A DNA stretch of 64,000 nt from Dastarcus helophoroides. Lineage: Eukaryota > Arthropoda > Insecta > Coleoptera > Bothrideridae. This document shows, one piece after another, positions 10,020 through 22,299 of this stretch (the stretch's first letter is position 1; each line of letters opens with the position of its first letter). A program made the translations under genes and the position numbers. Location of the stretch: positions 558,001 through 622,000 of the forward strand of contig CM053327.1 in the NCBI GenBank assembly GCA_028583605.1. The letters run 5' to 3'. The notes under the pieces were generated by a model, which saw nothing but the letters and a program-made list of their open reading frames with translations, ran no database searches and was not told where the DNA came from.

Positions 10020-11380
10020 ACGCAGACGAAGGCGCGGGTATCAACTAGTATACAAATGAATATTCAAAGTTGTCGTTTTAACGGTACAAACTCGTTTTAA
10101 TTTTTACAATTTTAAAGTTTCAATTTCAGTTGAAATGGTTTTTTCTTGCAAACCGTAGATTAAATTCTCACCTTTTCTTTCAGTTTTGCATGGCTGGGAA
10201 GAAAAATGCACTTTGTTTTCATTCAAGCATAAACTTGCTAGAGCAAATATAAAAACAAGTTAACTGAAACTGAACTCAGGTGTTGCACAAGGCCGGAGAT
10301 CACAAGTGACTAATGACAATGAGATATATTCGTTTAATATGCAAAGTGAGGAATGCTAGGCATTATTGTTAAAACTGAGAAGTAAGCATATTTTTATCTC
10401 TTTGCTCATTTTTCACTGACTCATAGAGAATATCTGCATTACATTCCTGCTTGATACGCGTTCAGCTATCTTAAATTAGTGACATTTTTCCCTGTTAGGA
10501 GATAACGAGGACGGTAAATTTTTAGCATAGTTTCTTGTTTCTTGCTTAATTTTTTCCAGTTTATAAAGCCTAAAAGCCTAAGCAAAATGTTAAATTATTC
10601 ATTAATTTAAAAAAATATGCCTATAATGCACATTGGGTTCAATAAAATAGTCACTTTACTATTCCATGAAAGGTCAGGTAAAAACAAAAGGTGTTTAAAA
10701 ATAATTTAAGCACTTTTTGCTATTAATTTATTTTGAATAGAAGATTCATTTCGTTTAGATAGATATTTTTGAAAGGCATGACACAATACTTCGCAATAGT
10801 AGCATTTTAATAGATGTGGAATAAAATATTTTGAGATGTGTAGTTATCTGGAAGATAGGATTAGCCTTATAATCAAGTTCTAGCATACAGTGCCGTACCT
10901 AGGAATTAGGAACCACAAACCACGCAAACAAATCTCGTTTATGCCTAGTTAGTATCTACCGAAATTGAAAAAAAAATATTTTGAGTAGTTTTATAGTATT
11001 TAGGGAAAATTTATTTTTTTTTTCTTAATTTTCAAGACCCTGTAACTTAAAAATAAAGCGGTTCCGGACCTATGTTGATATAATCTTTTTTTCTTAAAAT
11101 CGCTCGAGGATTATGCTCCTTAAGAATGAGCAGTTTATTTTGAAACACCCATTTATTATTATTACTATTATTTTTAATGAAGATCACAATTTTTTAATAG
11201 GCAAATTTTTTACATATATTGTTAGCTAAATATTCCACATATTTTTATTTTATTTTACTCACTGTAACTGTAATCCTAGGTTTTTGGATTTTTAAAGCTC
11301 CAGGCACTCCACTATAAATCTTTTTTTAACGAAACATCAACTTTTCCAAATTTTGTCCTCTTCTAGAGATCTTGATATCT
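10020..11380. other. Ordinary AT-rich sequence, no gene recognised
   Basis: Composition is less skewed and the tract motif is absent. I see no splice-flanked frame. CAGTGCCGTACCTAGG at 10890 resembles the end of some DNA transposons, but no partner end was found. It is likely intron or intergenic DNA. Confidence 0.3.
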
Positions 11381-11746
11381 GAATCTTGATTGTATCGGGA
11401 AGGTTACAATTTGTACTTAAACATTTTTCGTATAAAATTCAAGCTTTTCTAAAAGATTGATGTTTATGTCGAAAATACAGTTTAATCTTTAGATTTTAAA
11501 AAATTCAATATTGTTCTCAAGATTTCAGTTGCAAACTGGAATTCTTTTTAGCATATTTCAAATATAAACTGGAAATTTCAATAATGTTTCCGACTTTTCA
11601 TTCTTAAAACCTAGAAAAACTTCAACCTCTTTCTTAAAATTATTTTTGTTTTTGATGGAACGGATTGGTCCTTGGTTATCTTCAAAAATTGAAACACAGA
11701 ACTTGTCCCCTGAAACCAAGAAAGATTAAAAAACACAACAAAGGTT

Positions 11747-11793
11747 GGTCTAACGCGTTTCGACAGCCAAGCTGTCATCTTCAGAGAGAAACT
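11747..11793 (-). ncRNA. Hammerhead-ribozyme-like motif (left arm of copy C)
   Basis: Minus strand: CTGAAGA, one unpaired T, perfect 5-bp stem II (GACAG / CTGTC) with a CTTGG loop, then GAAAC, palindromic ACGCGT and the cleavage-site base T. Stem I (CTCT with AGAC) has one mismatch. All the conserved core positions of hammerhead ribozymes are present. The extra base between the core and stem II is the main departure from the textbook form. Confidence 0.6.
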
Positions 11794-12083
11794 AACATCT
11801 AATCTTAAAATTAACCCTTATATACCAAGAATATTCACTTCGTGCGTGATCGGCCGCACCCGAAACGCGCATCCAATCATACACGTCGTTGTGTCACAAT
11901 TTCTTATGAATGGTTGCGCTTGACCTTTAGGCCATTCATCTCTGTTAAAAATAGTTAAGGTTGATAGATAAGAAAATGTGACACAACGACGTGTATGATT
12001 GGATGCGTGTTTCGGGTGCGGCCGATCACGCACGAAGTGAATATTCTTAGTATATAAGGGTTAATTTTAAGATTAGATGTTAG

Positions 12084-12131
12084 TTTCTCTCTGAAGATGA
12101 CAGCTTGGCTGTCGAAACTCGTTAGAGCAAC
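12084..12131 (+). ncRNA. Hammerhead-ribozyme-like motif (right arm of copy C)
   Basis: Plus-strand partner of the motif at 11747-11793. CTGAAGA, stem II GACAG / CTGTC and GAAAC are intact, and stem I (CTCT with AGAG) pairs fully. The stem III palindrome has changed from ACGCGT to ACTCGT, which would weaken the pairing of two copies. The two motifs face each other inside one palindrome. Confidence 0.6.
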
Positions 12132-14114
12132 CTTTGTTGTGTTTTTTAATCTTTCTTGGTTTCAGGGGACAAGTTCTGTGTTTCAATTTTTTAAAATTAC
12201 TTTCTTATTTTTTGAGTTACTTCAAAACGTTGACTTTATTTTAACGATTTCAGTTTCGAAGTTTTGAATTTTTTTATGAGATTCTGGGTTTACACTTTAA
12301 TTTTTTACCTTTTCCTTGAATTTTCGAATCCAATTCAATACTTTGTCTACTTCCAGGAATCTTAGTTTTTTAAAAGTTGTATTTTGACTTGTTTTTACTG
12401 GACGAGTTTAATTTTATAATTTTTTTCTTCTTTTCTATAGTTTTGACTTTACACGCCAAAGCTCGTCTTTGTCGGAAAATTTTCGCTTTCTTTTCAAAAT
12501 ACTAGAAAATGTTGTCTCCAACAAAATTACGAGTTTTCACTCTCAATTTTTTTTCTTAAATTGTCGACCTAGATATAAACTGAAAACTGTGTTTTTCCAA
12601 GAGATTTTAATTTTTTGTTTAAAAGTCTTTCTTTTTTTCGAGCTTCAACGGTTAAATATGCTAAAAATTTCCACCCACCATTTTTGGCAAAATTTTTATT
12701 TTTTTTCCTTAAAATTTCAACCTTTAACTAGCGGTGTTTACTATTTTTTCTGAAATTTTCACTTATACTCGAAATATTGTCGTTTTAAAGATTTTTAATT
12801 TATTTTAAAAATTCTGTCAAATTTCGACGTTTTTTTGCAAGTCTCATTTTAGAGTTTCAGTTTTTCCCGTCTTAAAACTAAATTTTCAACTTAAATTCAA
12901 AATTTCGATTTTTTCGTAATACAAAGTAAGTGTTATTTCTTTGTTGACTTTAATTTCGAAATTTTTATATTTTTTTCGTTACTTCAAATTTCAAGCTTTA
13001 AAAGTTTGTCTATAATTTTGTTTCTTTTTAGAAATTCCATATTTTTTTGGGGTTTGAACTTCTTTTAAACCTTTTGCTTTAAACTCGGTAATTCGAATTT
13101 TGAGGCAATGATTTTACAAATTTCAAATTTTTTTTCGAAATTTTAAATTTGTTCTCAAAATTCTAAGAGTTCGGGTTTTTTTATTTTAAACTCAAAACTT
13201 TGTTTTTTTGTGGTTTCGATTGTTTTTTTTTAATATTTCCTCTTTAAATCACGACATTTTGAACTTTTTATAAATTTTGAGGTTGAGGTCTGTTATTTTT
13301 CGGTTTAAACCAAGAATGTTTTCCAATTTTCTTTAAAATTACCACGCAGTCATAATATCGACTTTTTCTTGAAATTTTGAATATTTACTTGATCTTTTTG
13401 TAATAAATTGTTTTTCAAATTTTGTTTTTTCTTTCTAATTCCAAGTTTATACACGTGCAATTTCTGCCATGTCTTTAAAGCTCTAACTTAAAAATTGAAT
13501 TTTTTATAGATTCTTCTATTCTTAACACAAAATTTCGATTTTTTTTCAAAATGTCAGGTGTGTGCAAGAAATGTTTTTAATAAGTTTTTAATATCAGAAT
13601 ATCGGCTTTAAATTCGATACCTTTTCTCAAATTTAGAGATGACACTTTCAATCCAGGACTTTCTAGACATTTTGATTTTTCTGTTAAAATTTATTTTGAA
13701 TTGCTCCAAATTACAACTTTTCCTTAGTTTAGAATCTACGCTTTCAACATTTACTTTTTTTTTCAATCTTCGATTTAAATGACAGATTTTGAGCCTTTCA
13801 AAAGATTTAGATTTTATTCGAGAATTATAATTTTTTTCTTGAAATTTCGAGTTTCATCTCGAAACTTTGCTTTAAAATTCAAAATTCCATTTTTTTACAT
13901 TTTACTCCAACATTAACTTAAAGTGAAAAATCAGATTTACTAATTATTTCGGCCTTCAAATTTAATTTCCACATCTTTTCAAAATTTCAAATTTAAACTT
14001 TGAACATTTTTCATAAATTGGTTTTTTTTTCTGAAAATTCAAATGCTTTTGTATAATTTGAACTCGGAATTTTGACACTTTTTCATGATTTTGACACACA
14101 ATGTTTTTTTAAGT

Positions 14115-14230
14115 TTGACACCCTGTATCTCTGTTAATATCAACTTTTGGTAAAAGGTAAATGTGACTAAATCACGTTATTTTTATACGAATAATCTACT
14201 CTTGCTCTATGTACCATTACTTATGGTCCA
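14115..14230 (+). repeat. Solo terminal arm of the foldback family at 23767-25051
   Basis: It runs from ACACCCTGTATCTCTG through TTAATATCAACTTTTGG to CATTACTTATGGTCCA. This matches 24945-25051 closely and also the reverse complement of 23767-23890. No partner arm is nearby, so this is a solo end. Confidence 0.75.
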
Positions 14231-14379
14231 TCTACTTTATGGTTTTCCGAATTCTACTTATCATTTAAAATGTCGTTAATTATAATCGAATTTGCAATTT
14301 CAATCTCCAAATTTGGCCACATTTTTTGCCGAAGTTTCGATTTTTAAATCTCAGATTTACTTAAAGGTAAAAACTTATA

Positions 14380-15060
14380 AATCCTGAATTAAAGTCGAAA
14401 ATTTGAAAAAAAATACCAACATTTTGAGGATAAACTAGAAATTTTGAAAGTTTTTTTTTAAATTGATTAAATTTCTTTGGAAATATCGACCTTTTAATTT
14501 GAACTTTTGACTTTGAGCTTAGGATTTATAAAAAAAGTTCTTTTGTTGTCATGGTTATAATTTTCAAGCGTAAACTCCGATTTTGAAATGAAGGTTTAAT
14601 TTGCAGAGAAATTCCAAATTAAAAAAAAAAAAAAAACACTATCTTTAACACGAACTTCTGAGAAAAAAAACCAAATCTCAAAAAAACTTCGGCTTTATAG
14701 AATAATCCTTTAAGGTTATTTTGTTTAAACACGATGTTCATGTTGTATTCAACTTATTGCTCGAAATTATATGTATTTTTTCCATTCTGTAATGGAAGCT
14801 GCGCTTACCAAACTCCCACAGAAAACGCGTCACACGTCAAGAAGCAGTTAAAAATTGATATGCTTAAAAAATCGACAGAAAATACAATAATAAAAATTTT
14901 CTCGAAATTTCTATAAAAAGTCGAATTTCGGATCAAAAATTCAAAAAGAAATATCCAGAAAAAGTGAAAATATCAAATTGAAATTTTATGAAAAAAAAGC
15001 GAAAATTGAAAGCGGGAATTTTCAAAAAAAAGACAAAAGTTTGAACAACGGAGACATTTT
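14380..15060 (-). repeat. A-rich degenerate tract
   Basis: AAAAAAGTCGAAATTT-type blocks, with a poly-A run at about 14620-14636. The frame at 14734-14916 lies in a short patch of ordinary composition; I do not recognise it. Confidence 0.5.
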
Positions 15061-16200
15061 TGCGACCCAGTAACTTATTTTAGTGCCCCGGGGCTTGGTC
15101 ACCACCCACTATTTGGCAAACCTTGCATTTTGTTCCTTAATACGGCATAAATGATTGTTAAGATCAAGTGCCTCAATATTTTAAGGATCACCGTTTTAAT
15201 TTTTGAAATGTTGGGTATGTACGGACATTATTTTTATTTGGTGTCGGAGTCTGGGACTACTGCAAGAATCAAGTGATAAAACGCTTGGACTTAACAGTTC
15301 CACACACGACAAATTTATAGCTTTCAGTGCACGTTTGCAGCTTTTATTTCTTGTTCAACATTAAACGAGATAAGATAAACTGGCGCTTAAAGTTTGTATT
15401 CCCAAGTGCCACCATAAGTATTATTTTTCATCAAAGTGAGTTCCTTTTCAAACAAGCTCCATTAATCACGAGTAATCGAAGACGGCGATGGAAGACGTTC
15501 TCGAGTCGCCATCACGTGCGGTCAAGTGATAAATTGGCTGAATGATACGCCGCCGCCGACTTGGATCAGCACTATGCAAACAATAGAAGCTCACGCCAAC
15601 TGAGATGCAAGCGATAGCGATATACTAAATAAACCTCAATATCGTCTTTCATATGCTCCGTCTAGCGGATGCCCCCCGGTAATATAACAGTTTTCAGAAA
15701 CAGGGATTTTTATGAAATGTGGTATTTCTGCAGCACTTGCAGGCGCATCAGCTGAAGCGGCTTCGAATCGAGCTGAATGTTCAAAATCGTTTCAGATCTA
15801 TCAAAAATCGTCTCAGGTTAGGTTAGTTTAATTCTGAATTAGTAAAAAAAGGAAATAGCCAACTTTCAAATGTCGAGCTTAAAAGGTAAAATTTCCAACA
15901 AAAAAAAAGAGTTTCAAATTTAAGGAATAAGTCAATTAGCAGTGCACTTTAGGTTTTATCAATGGTTTAAAAAACCATGATTTAGTCCAATGGTTCTCAA
16001 TCTTTTTCTGTTAGTGACAGTTAGTTATTAACGCTTTGCGACACATGAAAACTTTTTTCTATTCAAACCTAAAAAATAAAGACCAAAAAAATGCATTTGG
16101 CATTTGTTTTATACTTTTTGTAATTTTTGTTGTTGCTCGGAACTAAATGCATTTTTACATCAACACAACACTTTCTTGCATTTTTTATTGAAAAATTCGC
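15060..16200. other. Ordinary sequence with a GC-richer island, possible promoter or exon
   Basis: Composition rises in G+C at about 15450-15830 (for example GACGGCGATGGAAGACG and CGCCGCCGCCGAC). At 15711 an ATG opens a 38-codon frame rich in alanine and serine that runs into TCTCAG followed by GTTAGG. Acceptor- and donor-like sites (AATATAACAG at 15692, GTTAGG at about 15817) are weak. The island may be the edge of a host gene. The ending of AGGTTAGGTTAG gives two insect-type TTAGG units only, so it is not a telomere. At 15990, CCAATGGTTCTCAATC resembles hAT transposon ends. Confidence 0.3.
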
Positions 16201-16560
16201 TAGCGACTATTTTTTGGAATTTTGTTTAAATTTATATGTAGAAAATTCGACATTCCTACATTCCTTTTTCTAAGATACCGAAATTTCGACTTTTTTCTCC
16301 AAATTTCAACTTTTTTTGTTTTCCTTTAAAATACCTCTTTTCTTTTGCCAGTTAAAAAAAATAAGTTTTACTCAAAATTTATAGAAATTTCTTTCTCAAA
16401 ATTTTAGGTATTTCTCAAAATGTCAATTTTTTTGGAATTTTGTATTTGAATGTATGAGAATTTAGACAATCTTTCGTAAAATTTTAATATAATTGATGAT
16501 TTGCCTAAAACAAATTAAAAATTGTATCAGAATTTCAGATTTTTAAATTCCAAAATATTT
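16200..16560 (+). repeat. Short T-rich degenerate tract
   Basis: Same pattern as the long T-rich tracts, about 350 bases. No gene seen. Confidence 0.5.
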
Positions 16561-17160
16561 AAGGAAGTTTAGGAGGTATATCAACATGCTACGAGATAAA
16601 CAAAAATTTAGCAGAATGTTTCTCACCTAATTTTAAAACCACTGTGAAAATTTCAAAACGATTGACTAAGACATTTAAAATAGCTGTAATTTTTTACATG
16701 TAATCTTATGGAGAAATTGTTCACGTAGTAGGTTAAATTCAATTTTATTGCAAGAAAAGCTAGTAATCATCCCAAATTTTCATATTATATAACTTTATAA
16801 AATCAATTTTGCATAGTTTTATTAACATTTGCTAAACGTTTGTTGAGAAAAAAATTATAGATAAACCATCAATATAAATTACACAGGTCCATAATAAAAG
16901 TGGTGTGTGCTGGGGGTCGGACTATGCGATTTTGGGTTTTTTTTTTCTCGCTGAATACGAATCTGAAGTGAAAAGTGGAAGTCAATGAGCAAATAATCAA
17001 GAAAAACCCCAAGAAACTGATAAAAATATAGCGACATATGTATATTTGAATTTTTAAACTTAACTAATTTTACATATTTTACATATCGACTCATCTACCG
17101 AACACTGCAGTCAGGCTCGTAACCAGGGGAGGGGGGGGGGGTCTGCAGCTCCCACCTGAA
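16560..17160. other. Ordinary AT-rich sequence with a poly-G run
   Basis: A run of about ten G (around 17131-17141), following GGGGAGG, stands out in otherwise AT-rich DNA. No gene is recognised; the 71-residue minus-strand frame at 16879-17094 has no supporting signal. Confidence 0.35.
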
Positions 17161-19560
17161 TTTCTTGGCTTCACACTAGATAGAACTGAACTTTTCAGAT
17201 GTGGGGTCTTTTCAAAAAACATCTTTAATGGGTTATTTTGTTTTCGTACTGAAATGCAATAATTTTTTTTTCAAATTTGGGACTGGATTTTAAGCACAAT
17301 CAAACAAGGAAAAAAGGTAAGCAAAATGTTAAATTTGGCAAAAATGAAAAGCTAAAGAAGAAACTAAAAAGGAAAAATACTCTACAAAAAGTCATTAACA
17401 GGCCGAAACTCACAATTAACAAGAAAAATCGAAATTTAAAAAACAATTAGATTTTAGGTTATAAGGTTATTCAGAAGGAGTATAACATTTTCAATTGAAG
17501 GTCTTAAAATTTAGAGTTCATTCTAGAATTTTTACCCTTAAATCTTAAATATTTAATTTTAAACTCATTCGAATTTTTTCCGACATTTTGAGTTTTAAAT
17601 CTGAGATTTCGTTTCTAGACAAAATTTAACTTTTCTTGAAATTTCTTCTTTTTCATTTGAAATTTCAATCTTACGGTTTAAATTTTATGTAAAAAATGTC
17701 GAATTTTAAAGGTTTTTCAAGCTCAAACTCGCCATTTAAAAAAATTCCAATTTTAGAAAACCTGGAAAATTATACAAGCCATCTTTCGAGATTTAATACG
17801 AAATTTTGAGAGAAACTTGGATTTTGTGATAATATTTTAAGAGTTTTAAAATTTAAAAATTTAAATTTTAAATTCGCTATTTGAATAAAATTCAAAATCT
17901 CTTATAAGTCATAATTTTGAGAAGACATTTTTTAATAACTTTTTTTTAGAAATTTCTTCTATAATTTTCCTAAAACGTTGATTGAACTTTACACAAAACT
18001 TGAGCATTTTTAAACTAAAATATTCAGGATTTTTTTAATAACTTTGACCCATCAGTTTGATTCGAAATTTTTAATTTTTTTAAAAAGTTTTAATTTCATA
18101 ATAAAAAATGTCTAAATTTTCCGTTATGAAGTTGACTTGATTATATTTCGAATACGATTTCGAAAATTCGACATTTTTCTCCAAAATTCGACTTCCAGGT
18201 GAAACCTTCCAAAAAAATATTCAAATTTTTATCTTACATATCAAATTTAAACTTTATAAAATTTTTTACTTTTAATCACGACATTTCAACTTTAAACTCA
18301 TATTTTCAGAAAAACTTGATTTATAGTTTATAACATTTTTACGACTTTTTACGACGAGTTTAAAAATGCCAAGATTAGAGTTGAAATTTTTCAGTTTCTT
18401 CAAAATATTTTGACTTTCTTTCTAGACATTTAATTATGGTAACAAAAAATCCCCTAGACATTTTGAAAAAACTAAAAGTTTTAGGAAACATCAAAGTTAA
18501 TTTTTTAAATTTTGTTTCAAGGCAAAATGTTGAGTGTTATTAGTTTTTGTTAATAGATTTTATCTTTTGGAAGTTATAGATTTTTTAGAAAATTTTGGCT
18601 TCAAACCTTTTTTTCCAAAAATTATGGCTTCTTTTTTCTTCGGATTTAGACAGTAATTCTAAATGTCAGCCTATTTCTAAACTTTCGAATTTAAAAAACT
18701 AAAAATTTCGAGTTTGAACAGGTAACTTTGTTAAGAATTAACATATCCCACTTTTTGTTCGAAAATTCAAAATTTCTAAAAAAGTTAATATTTTCGGAAA
18801 TATTTATTAATGAATTTAGTTGTAAGTATAAATTTGGTTGTAATTAACTTAGTCCAATCTAAATGTAGACTTTTCTAGACATTTCGAATTAAAATTCTAA
18901 ATTCAAAAAACTCAAGATTAAGTTCAGAATTCCTTTTCACAATAATTTTCTCGAAATTTCCAAGTTTCTAGAAAGAATTGAAGCAAGTAAATAATCGAAG
19001 TAAATACCAAAATTTTAAACTCAGAAAATCTAATTCAAATTCAAAATTATCAAAAAAGGTCATAATTTTGATATTAAAGGTAAAATTAAAAAAAACGATA
19101 AATAACTTTATAAGAACAACTTTTTTTGGAAATTCGGAAAAATCAAATGCATTTCGACATTGCAAATTCAGGTAGCAACAATAATTCTAGAAAACATTGA
19201 AATTTTAGGATTGCTCTAAATAAAAAACGTAGGGACTGAAGTTGTAGCCAGTTAGAAAAAGAGTTGGACGTTAAGAGAAAACTTGAACTTAAAAAAATAT
19301 CTAATTTGCCAGAATTTAGAAAGTATCCAAATTCCAAATGTTCGGGTGCAAACTTTAAATTTAAGATAAAAGTTAAAATTATGAATTTAATCGAAATTTG
19401 AAAAAAATAAAAAAAAAAATTTTTCTCCATCTGACTTCAAACTATGTCCTTTAAATAGAGCACTTTCTAGATGCATTTTTCATACACAAGTGCAGGTTAT
19501 AGAAGACAGTTTAAAAATAAATTTTCGAAAAGGAATATCTTTCGGGTAATTTTATCGTCT
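17160..19560. repeat. Degenerate AT tract of mixed orientation
   Basis: The tract motif is present in both orientations and more eroded than elsewhere. It is probably an old tract, or two facing tracts. Overlapping frames on both strands at 18968-19175 and 19143-19430 mirror one another and are compositional. Confidence 0.5.
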
Positions 19561-20870
19561 TACACATCTGCTTTTATTTAGACATTAATTTAAGATAAAT
19601 AGGCAACAAGATTGATTTGTCCTGGGTTAAAATAGCAGGCAAAACTTAAATGCGATTCGGTGGGTCATAAAAGTAAATGTTGTTAAATTACTTTTCTTGG
19701 AAATTTTATTTATTTCTGCTTACATTCTTTAGAAGTGTAAATATACTAGGCTGGGGAAAACCCATAAAAAAGTATAAATAGGCATGAAACTTTTCGAAAA
19801 TAGGTCCAAATCCAAAACAAGCAAAATTGAAATTTAGGCAATACCCACATAAAAGTCGCCTAAAGAGGTGAAAAGGCAGGATCATAGGATTCTACCTAAA
19901 ATCCAGTATCTACTTATTTTGTTGGCAAAAATAATTCCAAAAAAATGTAAGAAAAGTTAGACACTAGAATTGTTGTTACTTGTATAAAATAATAGTATTA
20001 ATAGTAAAGTATTATTGGACCGTGGCTTCTTAGCTCTAACTTAAATGCAAACAAAGACTAGGTAGTTTTAGTGGAAGGATCGGTTTGAGGCTACTAACCT
20101 CTTTTCAAATTTCACAAACGTCTTTAATTAGCAGAATTCAATATGAAACATTTGCATATTTTCGACACATCTGAGGAATTCCAGCGATACAATTGTGTGT
20201 CGCCACATCGGTTGTGTAACATGGGTTTATTCGAACAAATATTTAAAAAAAATTGTCAACTGAACGTTTCTGATGGAAAATAATTTTCCATATTTTAAAA
20301 ACTGCATGCGAGAAAATTGAGTATCAAAATAGGAGGTCAATAATTGCCAATACTTTTGAGCCAAATCATTTTTTTAACAACTGCTTTAGGTTAGTGAGAA
20401 AACGGAATTTTTTAATAACATTTGACTCTTGAATTCTATTACTAATAAAACTGATAATCGGTTAAAATAATTTTGAATTATCTTATCTGTAAATTGCTAT
20501 TTCATAAATATTACCGTTTGGGGGATGAGGATGCTCTAATTTTATAAATAGCTCGCAATGAACGCAAGTGAGGGGGTGATCACAGGTAAGGCTTGTAAGG
20601 AAATTTACGGCAATGGTACTTTATTTGGAAGTATATATCTTCATTGTGGAAATGTCATCGCCAGGTAGCGCAATCCCACAGGTGATAATATATCATAATG
20701 ATACTCAAAGCTTTCAGTCCTTTTGTGGCATTCAGATACTCTGCATAACGGCAAAGGAGCATTTCAATACATTAAAGACTTCGAGAACTTTTTTTACTTT
20801 GCAAATTCGACTTCGATGTGTTTGCTTTTATTAATGTTATAATTACTACGATTTCGAATCGGAACTGAAC
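19560..20870. other. Ordinary AT-rich sequence, no gene recognised
   Basis: No tract motif and no clear repeat. A 73-residue plus-strand frame at 20613-20834 contains an acceptor-like site (AATCCCACAG at about 20682), but I see no recognisable protein. Confidence 0.25.
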
Positions 20871-21440
20871 CGAAAACAAGCAAGTTTCAAAAAAAGTCGA
20901 AAATAAGTTTGAGAAAGTCGAAATTTGCTAAAAAAAGTCGACACTTTTTTAAAGTTTAACTAAAAAATGGAACAACATCCAAAATTTGGAAAAAGGTCGC
21001 AATCATCAATAAATTTGAGATTTTCAAAAAAAATCCAAATTTTTGAAAGAAGTTAATAAAATTTCAAAAAAAATCGAAATTTTCGAAAAGATTGAACCTT
21101 TCAAAAATCGAGGTCGACATTTTAAAAAGGTATCAAGTTTGAAAAACATTGAAATTTGAGAAAGAGTCAAAAATCTTAAAAAAGTGCAAACTCTAGAAAA
21201 AGAAGTCCAAATTCTGAAATAAAGTCGTAAAAATATTGCAATCTTTTTAACAAGCTCGACATTTTCAAAAAAAAATTGAAAAACTAAAATTTTTATAAAT
21301 AGTTGCAATTTTCGAAGGTTAATTAAAAAAAACGAAGTTTTAAACAGAAGCAAAAATTTTATATTAAATGTAGAATTTTGAAAAAGTCAACATTTTTAAA
21401 AATTTGTTCTAAAAAGTTGGAATTTTGGAAAAAGCGAAAT
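20870..21440 (-). repeat. A-rich degenerate tract
   Basis: AAAAAAGTCGAAATTTTC-type blocks at close spacing. The 109-residue minus-strand frame at 21024-21353 is this tract read as protein: almost only F, L, I, K and S. Confidence 0.65.
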
Positions 21441-21449
21441 TATGAGAGG

Positions 21450-21600
21450 CGCACTTCGCTGGTTGAGAAGTCCTGCTGTATGGGATTACATTTATATGAT
21501 ATATCGAATATCGATGTATCGAAACATATCGAAATATCTTTTTCAATACATCAGTTGAATATAATATCGATGTTTTGAAAAGTTTGTGCATCCCTAACTA
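21450..21600. repeat. Possible hAT-like transposon remnant
   Basis: Read on the minus strand, the segment starts TTAGGGATGCACAAAC and continues with several ATCGATA/TATCGAT blocks. A GGGATGCAC start followed by clustered short palindromes is seen at the ends of some hAT elements. No second end and no transposase were found, so this is a weak call. Confidence 0.25.
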
Positions 21601-22138
21601 AAAGCCGATCTTGTCTTTTTTACACATAAAAATAGTTAGTAAAATTACAAGCAGTTTTTTACTGATTCACTCTTTACTATAGGAATTAATTAAATGTGTT
21701 AGGAATTAATATTATTATTTATTTAAAGATAAATATTATGCAATACAAATGGCTGTTCTAAAATGAAAGCATAAGCCGACAACAGTTGACAGGTGAAATG
21801 AAACACGGGAATTCCCTGAATCGTAAACAGGAAGAAAATGGAGCACTATCAGTAGTGTTTAGCCCTTGCAGTTGGCAGCACTTGTGGCCATATATGTAAT
21901 ACTTCTATATGGCGTGTTGTGTATAATCGCCACTGCAAAATGCTTTGTCAAAAAGGTGAGATAAAAGTATATGTCGTACTCTTTCAAGGACAAGCATTCA
22001 TTCATTTATAGCGGGAACAGATGACAAGATGGGCGGAAACACTAATAAATGAATGACAACAATGCCAATTGACGAGAAGAGCGATATTTGAAATAAACTT
22101 TGGGATTTGTTAAAATATTCTGTCCTTGAAAAAGACAA
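21600..22138. other. Ordinary sequence, no gene recognised
   Basis: Balanced composition with no tract motif. No supported reading frame. Confidence 0.25.
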
Positions 22139-22162
22139 ACATATATATATATATATATATAT
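22139..22162. repeat. (TA)n microsatellite
   Basis: About eleven uninterrupted AT units. It lies inside the frames at 22107-22490 (plus) and 22042-22278 (minus), and accounts for the YIYIYI stretches in their translations. Confidence 0.9.
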
Positions 22163-22299
22163 CCATCGCGCCTTTTTGACACAAACGAAGGACAAAACAC
22201 GTCATATAGAAGTATTACATATATACTTGTGGCACAGGTACGAAATTTCGACAAAGCGAAAGAGAAGGAAAGATACATTCATTGGAGTGAATGAAACAG

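Larger units (their letters stand above)
11652..12190. mobile_element. Hammerhead-bearing foldback element, copy C (fullest copy)
   Basis: Two arms of about 221 bases (11686-11906 and 11969-12189) are nearly perfect reverse complements around a loop of about 60 bases. An outer end, GATGGAACGGATTGGTCC, precedes the left arm. Each arm contains, from outside in, a unit ending in a splice-acceptor-like TTTCTTGGTTTCAG, the hammerhead block, and a GC-richer unit with GATCGGCCGCACCC. The arms have diverged very little, so the palindrome is young or has been homogenised. The 71-residue frame on the minus strand at 11818-12033 lies across the palindrome and is not a gene. Confidence 0.85.
11390..14110 (+). 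repeat. Long T-rich degenerate tract, split by a foldback element
   Basis: T-oriented blocks of the TTTCGACTTTTT type extend on both sides of the insertion at 11652-12190. The flanks on the two sides look like the same tract, so the element landed inside it. The frame at 12469-12753 is compositional. Confidence 0.65.

Noticed and set aside
11818..12033. 71-residue minus-strand frame
   Set aside because: It spans the loop and both arms of the palindrome at 11652-12190; its ends are reverse complements of one another.
15814..15828. Telomere-like AGGTTAGGTTAG
   Set aside because: Only two TTAGG units. Interstitial runs this short are common by chance.
21024..21353. 109-residue minus-strand frame
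   Set aside because: It lies wholly in an A-rich tract, and the peptide is nearly all F, L, I, K and S. Length is explained by the scarcity of GC-containing stop contexts in the repeated unit.
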